From: an uncultured Burkholderiales bacterium
Lineage (GTDB): Bacteria; Pseudomonadota; Gammaproteobacteria; Burkholderiales; Burkholderiaceae_C
Assembly (NCBI GenBank): GCA_903952885.1
Contig: CAJBHE010000094.1
Coordinates: forward strand, 1-33,699
DNA length: 33,699 bases
Reading direction: 5' to 3'
In this document: positions 15,007 through 22,939 of the stretch, piece after piece
How the letters are laid out: every line of letters begins with the position of its first letter
How positions within the stretch are numbered: position 1 is the stretch's first letter
Program-made: the position numbers and the translations under genes
Notes under the pieces: model-generated
The model's input: only the letters and a program-made list of their open reading frames with translations
Database searches by the model: none
Told to the model about the DNA's origin: nothing

Positions 15007-15645
15007 ATGTTGCAATACGAAACCGTCCCCGTCACCCCCTTCCAACAAAACTGCTCCATCGTTTGGTGCGATGAAACGATGAACGCCGCCATCATCGACC
15101 CAGGTGGCGATTTGCCTGTCTTGCAAGACGCCTGCCAACAGTTGGGTGTGACGCTAGAGCAAATTTGGCTCACCCACGCCCACGTCGATCACGCTGGTGC
15201 CACCGCCGACTTGGCCGACAAACTCAACCTGCCCATCATCGGGCCACATGAGGGCGACCAGTTTTGGATTGACGGCTTGCCGCAAGCCGCAGCCAACTAC
15301 AACTTCCCTGCTTCACGCACCTTCACACCCACGCGTTGGCTGCACGATGGCGACACCGTCACCCTTGGCACGCACACGTTGCAAGTTCGCCATTGCCCGG
15401 GTCACACGCCCGGCCATGTGGTGTTTTACTCGCACGAAATCAAACGTGCGTTTGTAGGTGATGTGCTGTTTGCAGGCAGCATTGGCCGCACTGATTTCCC
15501 GCAAGGGAACCACGACGACTTGATCAACAGCATCATCCAGCGTCTGTGGCCCATGGGTGATGACACGGTGTTTATTCCAGGACACGGACCTGAAAGCACG
15601 TTTGGTCGTGAACGCAAAACCAACCCGTATGTGGGTGGAACCTAA
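15007..15645 (+). CDS. Metallo-beta-lactamase-fold hydrolase (glyoxalase II/YcbL-like)
   Basis: A 212-residue cytoplasmic protein with a complete binuclear metal site: His57, His59, Asp61 and His62 (LTHAHVDHAG), His133 (CPGHTPGH), Asp152 (VGDVLFAGSIGRTDF) and His193 (IPGHGPES). The short length without the C-terminal helical glutathione-binding domain points to the YcbL/type-II GloB-like group, which hydrolyse thioesters such as S-lactoylglutathione. Exact substrate is not certain. The ATG at 15007 fits the family start (MLQYETVPVTPFQQNCS). It converges on the protease gene with a five-base gap. Its GC-rich codons mark the return to normal composition after the AT-rich patch. Confidence 0.9.
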   Translation: MLQYETVPVTPFQQNCSIVWCDETMNAAIIDPGGDLPVLQDACQQLGVTLEQIWLTHAHVDHAGATADLADKLNLPIIGPHEGDQFWIDGLPQAAANYNFPASRTFTPTRWLHDGDTVTLGTHTLQVRHCPGHTPGHVVFYSHEIKRAFVGDVLFAGSIGRTDFPQGNHDDLINSIIQRLWPMGDDTVFIPGHGPESTFGRERKTNPYVGGT

Positions 15646-15650
15646 ACGGT

Positions 15651-16478
15651 TTACTTGGCGCGCTCGAACAGCGGCATGACCTTAGGCAAGTTGGCTTGAA
15701 TTTCTTCAATGCGCGTGTTGCCTGATGGGTGGGTGCTGAGCCATTGCGGCGGCGCACCTTTGTTGGCGGCGCTCATTTTTTGCCACAGCGTTACACCTGC
15801 ACGGGGGTCGTAGCCCGCGCGTGCAGCGATTTCCATGCCCACCAAATCGGCTTCGGTTTCGTCGTCACGGCTGAATTTAAGAGACAACAATTTAGCGCCT
15901 TGATTGGCCACCAAGTCGGTGATCTGTGGACTCACGCCAAAGAACACGGCAGCAACCGTGCTGCCAATGGCGGCTACGCCATTGGTGGCAGCAGATTTTC
16001 CCATGCGCTCGCGGGCGTGTTCGCGCAGGGCATGGGCAATTTCGTGGCCCATGACCATGGCCACCTCGTCATCGGTGAGATTGAGCTGCGTGAGGATGCC
16101 GCTGTAAAAAGCAATCTTGCCGCCGGGCATACAAAACGCGTTGATTTGATTGGAGCCCACCAAGTTGACCTCCCACTTCCACTCTTTGGCGCGCGGGTTC
16201 CAGTCAAAGCTTTGCGGGATGATGTCTTTGGCAATGCGGCGCAGACGGATGACTTCGGGGTGGTTGTCTGGCCCCAGCGCATTTTTGCTGGCGGCCTCTC
16301 TCATCATGTCGCCGTATTGTTTCCGGGCCGACTGCTCCACCTCGGCGGCGGGCACCAATCCGGCAAACACCGAGGCTTCGCGGGTGACTTCCACACCCTC
16401 ACGGGCCAACGCCGCAGCGCCACCCAGGCCGCAAGCGCAGCCAACACAGCCGTAGAGAAAAGCACGTTTGGTAAGCAT
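15651..16478 (-). CDS. M48-family zinc metalloprotease, exported
   Basis: Encodes 275 residues. The zinc site is HEIAH (His145, Glu146, His149) with the third ligand Glu207 in the EXXAD motif (DDETEADLVGMEI), as in BepA, LoiP and YcaL. The N-terminus has basic residues and a short hydrophobic stretch (AFLYGCVGCACGLGGAAALA), consistent with a signal peptide. A cysteine lies within it, so a lipoprotein form is possible, but the lipobox is not clean. Such proteases degrade misfolded outer-membrane proteins in the periplasm. The length suits the single-domain LoiP/YcaL type without TPR repeats. Only 36 bases separate its start from the divergent ampG. Confidence 0.88.
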   Translation of the reverse strand: MLTKRAFLYGCVGCACGLGGAAALAREGVEVTREASVFAGLVPAAEVEQSARKQYGDMMREAASKNALGPDNHPEVIRLRRIAKDIIPQSFDWNPRAKEWKWEVNLVGSNQINAFCMPGGKIAFYSGILTQLNLTDDEVAMVMGHEIAHALREHARERMGKSAATNGVAAIGSTVAAVFFGVSPQITDLVANQGAKLLSLKFSRDDETEADLVGMEIAARAGYDPRAGVTLWQKMSAANKGAPPQWLSTHPSGNTRIEEIQANLPKVMPLFERAK

Positions 16479-16514
16479 GGAAAAGTCTTTGTGTGAAAGC
16501 CTGAAAGTAGAGGC

Positions 16515-17861
16515 ATGAACGATACAACAAGTCCAACATCCACGTCGCCCACCGAAGTTAAAAAACTGGGCTGGTTGGTTGCTTTGAAGGTTTACCTAGA
16601 GCCCGCCTCTTGGCGTATGTTGTGCCTTGGTTTCTCGGCGGGTTTGCCACTTTTATTGGTGTTAGGCACGCTGAGTTTTCGCTTGCGCGAAGCGGGGATT
16701 GAACGCAGCACGATTGGCTTTTTAAGCTGGGTCGGTTTGGCCTATGGCTTCAAGTGGATGTGGTCGCCCTTGGTGGACCGCATGCCTTTGCCCCTGCTCA
16801 CGCGCTGGCTGGGCCAACGCCGCAGCTGGCTGCTGTTGGCGCAACTCGGGGTTGTGGCGGGCTTGGTGGGCATGGCTTTGCTGGACCCACAAGTCGCGCT
16901 GGAGCCCGTGGTGTGGTGTGCTTTGGTGGTGGCGTTTGCATCAGCCACGCAAGACATTGCGCTAGATGCGTTTCGCATTGAGTCTGCCGACGCTCAGCAC
17001 CAAGCGGCTTTGGCTGCGGCCTATCAAACGGGCTACCGCCTAGCGATGATTTGGGCAGGTGCGGGCGTGTTGTGGGTGGCAGCACGCGTGGCGGGTGCGG
17101 ACAAAACAGCCTATCTGCACAACGCATGGCAAATCGCTTATTTGGTGATGGCAGCCTCCATGAGCCTAGGCGTGTTGACCGTGCTGCTGTCGCCCGAGCC
17201 CGCGCAACGCAAGATGCCACCTTCACGCAATGCGGCCGAGTGGCTGCGAGGTGCATTGGTTGAGCCCTTTGCCGAATTCATACGCCGTTACCGCTGGCAA
17301 GCCGCCATTATCTTAGGGCTGATTGCGGTCTACCGCATCAGCGATGTGGTGATGGGGATCATGGCCAACCCGTTTTATGTGGACATGGGCTACACCAAAG
17401 ACGAAGTGGCCGCCATCACCAAAGTGTTTGGTGTGATCATGACGTTGCTGGGTGCGTTCATCGGTGGCGTGTTGTCAATGCGCTTGGGCGTGATGCGCAT
17501 CCTCATGCTGGGTGCTGTGCTGAGCGCCGTCACCAATTTGCTGTTTGCATGGCTAGCGACGCGCGGCCATGACTTGACGGCCTTGGTGTGGGTGATATCT
17601 GCCGACAACTTGGCAAGTGGTATTGCGTCTGCGGCTTTCATTGCGTATTTGTCGAGCCTGACGAATGTGAACTACTCGGCCACGCAATACGCGCTGTTCA
17701 GCTCGATGATGTTGCTTGCGCCCAAGTGGCTGGCTGGTTTCTCGGGCGTGTATGTGGACGCGCACGGCTATGAGGCCTTCTTCACCAGCACCGCGCTGCT
17801 GGGTGCGCCGGTGTTGTTACTGGTGTGGCTGGCGTCACGCATCTTGCCTGTGAAGTCTTGA
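16515..17861 (+). CDS. ampG: AmpG-like muropeptide permease (MFS)
   Basis: A 448-residue inner-membrane protein with about 12 helices. AmpG imports anhydro-muropeptides released during cell-wall turnover for recycling, and indirectly affects AmpC beta-lactamase induction where ampR is present. The family signatures are visible: CLGFSAGLPLLLVLGTLSFR, IGFLSWVGLAYGFKWMWSPL with VDR, and ASATQDIALDAFRIE, which align with E. coli AmpG motifs (GFASGLPLAL, FKFLWSPLMDR, SASQDIVFDAW). It is shorter than the E. coli protein because it lacks the final helices. The ATG at 16515 is followed by a Ser/Thr-rich tail before helix 1. No ampD or ampR homologue lies in the window. Confidence 0.9.
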   Translation: MNDTTSPTSTSPTEVKKLGWLVALKVYLEPASWRMLCLGFSAGLPLLLVLGTLSFRLREAGIERSTIGFLSWVGLAYGFKWMWSPLVDRMPLPLLTRWLGQRRSWLLLAQLGVVAGLVGMALLDPQVALEPVVWCALVVAFASATQDIALDAFRIESADAQHQAALAAAYQTGYRLAMIWAGAGVLWVAARVAGADKTAYLHNAWQIAYLVMAASMSLGVLTVLLSPEPAQRKMPPSRNAAEWLRGALVEPFAEFIRRYRWQAAIILGLIAVYRISDVVMGIMANPFYVDMGYTKDEVAAITKVFGVIMTLLGAFIGGVLSMRLGVMRILMLGAVLSAVTNLLFAWLATRGHDLTALVWVISADNLASGIASAAFIAYLSSLTNVNYSATQYALFSSMMLLAPKWLAGFSGVYVDAHGYEAFFTSTALLGAPVLLLVWLASRILPVKS

Positions 17862-17924
17862 TTTACACGGTCTTTACGCTGGCTTTGGACAAGCGTGCTG
17901 TCCGCAAGGCATGATGACGAGACC

Positions 17925-18632
17925 ATGAATACTTTGCTCTTGATTGAAGACGATCACCGCCTCGCCCACATGGTGATTGAATACCTAGAGAAATCAGGTT
18001 TCTCTGTTCAGCACGCCGCCAATGGTCTGAGCGGCCTCAAGGTACTGCAAGACACAGCCCCTGCTATGGTTCTGTTGGACTTGATGTTGCCCGACATTGA
18101 CGGCCTTGAAGTTTGCAAACGCATACGAGCCTTGCAGGGTGCTTTGGCACAAACGCCTGTGCTGATGCTCACCGCCAAGGGCGACCCGATGGACCGCATC
18201 GTGGGCCTGGAGCTAGGGGCAGACGACTACTTGCCCAAACCCTTTGAACCTCGGGAGCTGCTGGCCCGCATTCGCGCCGTGCTGCGTCGCCACACACAGG
18301 GCGGGGGTCATGAGAACAAGCACCAAACCTTAAAGTTCGGGTCGTTAGAACTGGACCGTGATGCACGCAGCGTGAACGTGGGCGGCCAATGGTGTGACCT
18401 GACAGCCTACCAGTTTGACCTGCTCTGGGTTTTGGCCGAACGCGCGGGACGCGTGCTGTCGCGTGATCAAATCATGGAGGCGGTGCGCGGCAAAGAACTC
18501 GAAGCTTTTGATCGATCGATTGACGTGCACATGGGCCGCATTCGCGCCGCCATTGAACAAGACGCCAAAGCGCCCAAACGCATCTTGACCGTGCGCGGCG
18601 TGGGCTATGTGTTTGCCAAGCAGCAAGACTAA
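17925..18632 (+). CDS. OmpR-family response regulator (winged helix)
   Basis: Encodes 235 residues from the ATG at 17925; an in-frame start ten codons upstream adds non-family residues. The receiver has Glu8-Asp9-Asp10, phospho-acceptor Asp52 (VLLDLMLPDIDG), the Thr in LMLTAKG and Lys in YLPKPFEPREL. The winged helix is in the C-terminal 95 residues (CDLTAYQFDLLWVLAERAG, then RSIDVHMGRIRAAIEQD and ILTVRGVGYVF). It resembles RstA- and CpxR-type regulators. The kinase gene starts six bases after the stop. It lies 63 bases after ampG. Whether AmpG is a target is unknown. Confidence 0.95.
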   Translation: MNTLLLIEDDHRLAHMVIEYLEKSGFSVQHAANGLSGLKVLQDTAPAMVLLDLMLPDIDGLEVCKRIRALQGALAQTPVLMLTAKGDPMDRIVGLELGADDYLPKPFEPRELLARIRAVLRRHTQGGGHENKHQTLKFGSLELDRDARSVNVGGQWCDLTAYQFDLLWVLAERAGRVLSRDQIMEAVRGKELEAFDRSIDVHMGRIRAAIEQDAKAPKRILTVRGVGYVFAKQQD

Positions 18633-18637
18633 AACGC

Positions 18638-19873
18638 ATGTCATCCACCTCACAACTCAAGCGCTCTTTTCATTTGCCTTTGTACGTCCGGATTTGGTTG
18701 GCCGTTGTCTTGGCGGTGGCGGTGTTGACGCTGCTCACGGGATGGGTGATGCGCATGGCGGCCGAACCGCCACTGCGCGAAGTGATGGTACGCAACACAT
18801 CGGGAGAATTGTTGGGCCAAGGGAAAGCACGCTTGCGCCCGTCGGATGGTTTGCCTGTGGAAGCGCCACCGATCAATGATCCCGACATGCCCCATCCACC
18901 GGGCTACTTTGGCTCAGGCCCTGAGTTCATGGTGCGCATGCACAACGGCGAACTCATGCATGTGCATTTACCGCGATCACCACACAACTTTTGGTCACGG
19001 CCTCCGTTTGGGTTTGCGTGGACACTAGGGCTTGTGGCTTTGGCTGTCGCACTAGGCACCTACCCTATCGTGCGGCATTTGACGCGCCGTTTAGAGAACT
19101 TGCAAAAGGGCGTGGAGCAATGGGGCACGGGCAACTTGTCAGCACGTGTGGCCGAGCAAGGCAATGATGAAGTGGCTTTCCTCGCGCAGCGATTTAACCA
19201 TGCTGCCGAACAGGTGGAACAATTGGTAACCTCACACAAATCATTGCTCGCCAACGCTTCACATGAACTGCGTTCCCCCCTCACACGTATCCGCATGGGG
19301 TTAGAACTCATGGGCGATGCGCCTTCATCTGCGATGAAGGCCGAAATCTCGCGCAGCGTCGGTGAGCTGGACCAATTGATTGATGAAATCTTATTGGCCA
19401 GTCGATTGGACGCCAAAGAGGTTGACATTGGCACAATTGAGGCGGTTGATATGACGGGCCTCGCCAGCGAAGAATGCGCTCGCATCGATGCCCATTTGGA
19501 ACTGGGCATTGACCCGCATAGCCTTGTGGTGTCAGGGGTGGCTAAGCTGCTGCGCCGCCTCATGCGTAACTTGCTTGAAAACGCACGTCGCTACGGCGCA
19601 TCTGACATCGAGGTGCAACTCTCGTCACTGACAGAGAACAACCACAATTGGGTACGCCTGTGTGTGTGCGACCGAGGCCCGGGCGTGCCGCTTGATTTGC
19701 GTGAACGCATTTTCGAGCCCTTTTATCGCTTGCCCGGCGCGAGTGAGTGCGAGGGCGGCGTGGGCCTTGGCCTGTCGTTGGTGCGCTCCATCGTGCAACG
19801 TCACGGTGGCCATGTACGCTGTGAAGACCGCCGAGGGGGTGGCGCGCAGTTTGTGGTGATGCTGCCCGCATAA
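18638..19873 (+). CDS. Sensor histidine kinase with His/Met/Pro-rich periplasmic loop
   Basis: Encodes 411 residues. Helix 1 (17-38) and helix 2 (126-146) enclose a periplasmic loop of about 85 residues. HAMP-type linker and coiled coil follow (147-200), then HisKA with His209 (LANASHELRSPLTRIR). The ATPase domain shows the N-box (LLRNLLENARRYG-like, read as LMRNLLENARRYG), G1 (VCDRGPGVP) and G2 (GVGLGLSLVRSIV). The loop contains many Met, His and Pro residues (DPDMPHPPGYFG, MVRMHNGELMHVH), suggesting that a metal ion or acid could be sensed. It is the partner of the OmpR-type regulator immediately upstream and resembles RstB/CpxA-type kinases. The exact signal is not known. Confidence 0.93.
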   Translation: MSSTSQLKRSFHLPLYVRIWLAVVLAVAVLTLLTGWVMRMAAEPPLREVMVRNTSGELLGQGKARLRPSDGLPVEAPPINDPDMPHPPGYFGSGPEFMVRMHNGELMHVHLPRSPHNFWSRPPFGFAWTLGLVALAVALGTYPIVRHLTRRLENLQKGVEQWGTGNLSARVAEQGNDEVAFLAQRFNHAAEQVEQLVTSHKSLLANASHELRSPLTRIRMGLELMGDAPSSAMKAEISRSVGELDQLIDEILLASRLDAKEVDIGTIEAVDMTGLASEECARIDAHLELGIDPHSLVVSGVAKLLRRLMRNLLENARRYGASDIEVQLSSLTENNHNWVRLCVCDRGPGVPLDLRERIFEPFYRLPGASECEGGVGLGLSLVRSIVQRHGGHVRCEDRRGGGAQFVVMLPA

Positions 19874-19888
19874 AGCACAATATTGGGC

Positions 19889-20035
19889 ATGACTCACCTT
19901 GCCTTGAACAACCGCGTTACGCAGCGATTTCAACTCAGCACGTCCATTGCGTTGGCTCCCATGTCTCTAGCCACAGGCGGCGAGTTGGCCGCCGCTTGTA
20001 CACAAACTGGAGCCCTGGGTTTGCTGGCCCATTAA
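19889..20035 (+). pseudogene. N-terminal remnant of a nitronate monooxygenase (2-nitropropane dioxygenase) gene
   Basis: A 48-codon frame starts with ATG at 19889 and stops at 20033-20035. Its sequence RFQLSTSIALAPMSLATGGE, followed by an Ala/Gly stretch (CTQTGALGLLAH), matches the start of the FMN-dependent nitronate monooxygenase barrel: the first strand with APM, the next helix, and the GALG strand. The rest of the roughly 320-residue enzyme is absent. Reading on in the other frames gives no continuation. Eight bases after the stop a glycosyltransferase gene begins, so the end of the homology probably marks a deletion or insertion junction. The start codon, frame and composition are still intact, which suggests recent damage. 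A functional short peptide is possible but less likely. Confidence 0.65.
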
Positions 20036-20043
20036 AGACACCC

Positions 20044-21057
20044 ATGGCCCAACGTATCCTCATCTTGTCGCATGACAACAAAATTGGCGACGCCATTGTG
20101 GTCACGGGCTTATTCAAACCTTTGCGCGCGCATTGGCCCGATTGTGAAATTGGAGTTTTATGCGGAGGTAGTAACGCTGCACTCTATCGACACCACCCAG
20201 ATGTGAAGTGGTTGCATGTGTCTTCTAGCCGCAATGTATTTGCACGCATGTGGGCCGGTGCTAAAGCACGCTTCAAACGCTACGACATAGTGGTGCACTT
20301 TGGCCTAGACCTTGCCAATCCATCCGTACAAATTGTGTTGAACATGGTCAATGCCAAGAAGCGGTTTTTATTTTTGAAACACCCCACGAAATCGCTGTCA
20401 AATGATGTGGTCATGGACGGCGATTGGGGATACCGTCCAAACACACAAGCGCAGCATTACTCCGCGCGGCATAGGCGGTTTTTAAACACCTTAGGCGCAT
20501 GGCCTGCTTCGTACCACTACGACATCCATTTAGGACCTAACGCCCCTGCCGTGCCACATCAAAGGGATGGTTTGTTGATGGTCATCAACAGCCAAAGTAG
20601 TGCGGGCAACAAATCGTTCTCGCTGCCTTGGTTGCAAGTCCTTGTGAAAACGGTTTACGCGCAGTACCCAAACATGCACCTGCAGGTGCTCAGCGCTAGC
20701 CCTGGGCTTGAGAAGGCCATGCGCGACATGTTCAGCGCGCTGGCTGACCGTGTGAAAGTGACGCCTTTCGCCCCGACTGTGACGCCATCATTGGCCATGA
20801 TCCAAAGCGCCGACTTGGTCGTTACGCCCGACACCTACGCAGTGCATGCCGCCAGCGCATGGAACAAGCCCGTGATTGCGCTGTACGAACCCAGCGTGTT
20901 GTCCGTAGATTCTTGGGAGCCTTTGTCGGACACATATGCACAGATCATTGCTCCCAGCGGCAAAGCTGTGAGCGACATTGACGTGTCAGACGTGATGAGG
21001 GCGCTTGATCACTTGCTGGTTCACCCGAAGTCACGCGAGCGCGTGTTTTTGAAATAG
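20044..21057 (+). CDS. Glycosyltransferase family 9 (heptosyltransferase-like)
   Basis: Encodes 337 residues from the ATG at 20044 (MAQRILILSHDNKIGDAIVV); an in-frame start 16 codons earlier would read through the gene remnant and is rejected. GT9 enzymes add heptose or related sugars to the lipopolysaccharide core at the inner face of the membrane. The N-terminal Rossmann domain has the acceptor-site loop DNKIGDAIVVTGLFKPL, where Asp is the likely catalytic base. The C-terminal domain has MIQSADLVVTPDTYAVHAAS, corresponding to the sugar-nucleotide-binding D-S-x-x-x-H-x-A motif with Thr-Tyr replacing the usual Ser-Gly. It is divergent from the WaaF encoded nearby. It converges with the GT2 gene with a two-base gap. 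Confidence 0.85.
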   Translation: MAQRILILSHDNKIGDAIVVTGLFKPLRAHWPDCEIGVLCGGSNAALYRHHPDVKWLHVSSSRNVFARMWAGAKARFKRYDIVVHFGLDLANPSVQIVLNMVNAKKRFLFLKHPTKSLSNDVVMDGDWGYRPNTQAQHYSARHRRFLNTLGAWPASYHYDIHLGPNAPAVPHQRDGLLMVINSQSSAGNKSFSLPWLQVLVKTVYAQYPNMHLQVLSASPGLEKAMRDMFSALADRVKVTPFAPTVTPSLAMIQSADLVVTPDTYAVHAASAWNKPVIALYEPSVLSVDSWEPLSDTYAQIIAPSGKAVSDIDVSDVMRALDHLLVHPKSRERVFLK

Positions 21058-21059
21058 AG

Positions 21060-21893
21060 TCAGTTTTCGATCAACAAAGCACGCTGCTCGACGTTCCACT
21101 TTTGGTCAAGTGCGATGAGCCTGTCCTTGTCAACAAAGGGCGGGTATCCACCCTTCATGGTCAAGCGAATGTAATGATGGTTGAAGCAGTCCAACGCAAT
21201 GTGCATGGGGCGAATGTCACCCACATCACGAGCACGCATGGCGGTGCGTAAGAACAAATCAAAGTCTGCGGCTTGTTGGGTTTCATCCCAAGGGCCCAAG
21301 ATATCTAACGCACGGCGTGAGAACATGACCGTATTGCCCACAAAGCCTTCCACCGCATGGTGCTTAAATTGGTCTTGGCGGCTTTTGCAAAACACCGCCC
21401 AATCGCCGTACATCCACTTGTGCATAAGCAGCAAGCTGTTGCGGCCTGTGCCGAACAAACCCACCAACCCGCGTATGCGATTCCAGCGACGGCGCAACTT
21501 TTTAGTGGCCGCCTTGCTTTCGATGCGCTCAATGCCGCAAGACGTGATGACGTCCAGGTGGTTATGTTCGGCGTTGGCAATGAGTGTCTCGTCCCAGCCA
21601 TCGCTGACGATGATGTCATTGTTCAAAAATGCCAGCCACTCGCCCTTAGCGATGGCAATACCTTGGTTTTGCGAAGCTGGGTATGAGTAGTTGCCAGCGT
21701 TACGAATGACGCGCGCGCCGACAGATTCAAAAAAATCAGCACTGGCATCGGTTGATGCGTTGTCAATCACGATCAGCTCGAATGAATGCTTGGTGTGCTT
21801 GACCAAATTCTCCCAATAAATTTGGTTCATCGCTAGCTGGTTGTAGACCGCTGTGATGATGCTGAGCTTGGGACTTGGTTCAGAGTTAGTCAT
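21060..21893 (-). CDS. Glycosyltransferase family 2
   Basis: Encodes 277 residues. The GT-A nucleotide-binding fold begins at once (LSIITAVYNQLAM), with IVIDNASTDAS near residue 45, RNAGNYSYPASQNQGIAIAKGEWLA and the metal-binding DxD-like motif in FLNNDIIVSDGW. The C-terminal half, with WMYGDWAVFCKSRQ and GPWDETQQAADFDLFLRTAM, resembles rhamnosyl- and other O-antigen transferases that use an acidic base (ETQQAADFD). It is soluble, with no membrane helix. It lies 53 bases after the DUF535 gene on the same strand. No clear ribosome site precedes the ATG at 21893. The sugar transferred cannot be told. Confidence 0.85.
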   Translation of the reverse strand: MTNSEPSPKLSIITAVYNQLAMNQIYWENLVKHTKHSFELIVIDNASTDASADFFESVGARVIRNAGNYSYPASQNQGIAIAKGEWLAFLNNDIIVSDGWDETLIANAEHNHLDVITSCGIERIESKAATKKLRRRWNRIRGLVGLFGTGRNSLLLMHKWMYGDWAVFCKSRQDQFKHHAVEGFVGNTVMFSRRALDILGPWDETQQAADFDLFLRTAMRARDVGDIRPMHIALDCFNHHYIRLTMKGGYPPFVDKDRLIALDQKWNVEQRALLIEN

Positions 21894-21946
21894 TGGTTAT
21901 TGGGCGATATGCAAGGGGAATCGTTACTTCGATGCCCTTGTTTGAT

Positions 21947-22891
21947 TCAAATTGCGTCACTCTCTTGCGAAACAACATCTGTGTCCAATTGCAAAACGCC
22001 TGCATCGCAGGCTTCGATGAACCGCTGTCGCAAGGCATTACGTCGTTTCAAAGCCGATCGTTTTTTTGATTCGACTTCATGCTCGGGCCGAGGCTCCCAC
22101 ATCAGGGGCAGCATCCAATGCCCTTTCACGGTCTGCTCTGTTGCACCAAGCTGCTGCCACAGCTCGTCGTAACTTATGTTGATACGCTTTGACAAACTGA
22201 AATAACTTGCAAATGCATGTTGCTTGTCTGACACGCCAACGATACCCACCAAACCCCAGGCTTTCGCCATGGCCTGTAGGGCATTGAGCAAAATAAAGCT
22301 CGGCTTGGTTCTCTCTAGGGCCTGGGTTGCCTGCTTGATTAAGTCTTTGGTGTTTGACACCCCTTGCAACCCACCTACAAACATGGCATTGCCGTTGCCA
22401 GGTAAGTCAAGCATTTCAACTGGCAAGACACTGACGGACGTTCTTACTAAAAGTGTACCGTTGATATGCAAGGTCACCATCAATTCACCCTCACGCCCTA
22501 GGCCACGGGCAGGACAAAGCATGATCTCAAACTCAGTATCGTCATGCTGAATCTTGCCAATACTGACTCGTTCTGTTTCATAGAAAGAAAGCAAATAGGG
22601 CCGTCTGAACTTGGTCTGAAGCCAATCAAAAAAGGCCAATTGCGCTGCCATGCGTTGATGGCTATTCAACGCAGTCCAAAGGTATGCACGTGTGCATTTC
22701 AATGACAGAGACGGATCGATCTCAAGCAAACGTGTCAGCTGGTGCGACTTGAAGTAATTGAGGACTTCAGCCAATTCCTGACGAAACAAGGCTTGCCTGA
22801 GTTTGAACTTCAAGCGCCGCTTCATGGCCTGCAACTTCCCCCCCGCAAGGTCATCGGTGAGCAAGAAGAGCTCTTCTGAGTTAGACCACAT
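21947..22891 (-). CDS. DUF535 (VirK/YbjX-family) protein
   Basis: A 314-residue protein that matches the VirK/YbjX family (PF04393): an N-terminal helical part, then LLSFYETERVSIGKIQ, the central strand block, AMFVGGLQGVSNTKDLIKQA, then LNALQAMAKAWGLVGIVGVS and FSLSKRINISYDELWQQLG. The basic C-terminus (KKRSALKRRNALRQR) is typical. Family members are linked to the cell surface, with VirK of enteric pathogens reported to affect virulence-factor export and envelope modification, but no enzyme activity is established. The ATG at 22891 has GAGG five bases upstream. Its position between waaF and a GT2 gene agrees with an envelope role. Confidence 0.8.
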   Translation of the reverse strand: MWSNSEELFLLTDDLAGGKLQAMKRRLKFKLRQALFRQELAEVLNYFKSHQLTRLLEIDPSLSLKCTRAYLWTALNSHQRMAAQLAFFDWLQTKFRRPYLLSFYETERVSIGKIQHDDTEFEIMLCPARGLGREGELMVTLHINGTLLVRTSVSVLPVEMLDLPGNGNAMFVGGLQGVSNTKDLIKQATQALERTKPSFILLNALQAMAKAWGLVGIVGVSDKQHAFASYFSLSKRINISYDELWQQLGATEQTVKGHWMLPLMWEPRPEHEVESKKRSALKRRNALRQRFIEACDAGVLQLDTDVVSQESDAI

Positions 22892-22939
22892 AAAACCTCA
22901 ATTCACAGATGTGGCAACCACTTGGGTTGCCTATATTTT

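Noticed and set aside
15729..16496. A 255-codon plus-strand open frame opposite the M48 protease gene
   Set aside because: The minus-strand gene has the complete zinc-protease motifs, and the opposite frame has no motif and would run through the divergent promoter gap.
19996..20043. Longer form of the GT9 protein starting at 19996
   Set aside because: The extra residues are read through the gene remnant in another frame, while the fold begins at the ATG at 20044.
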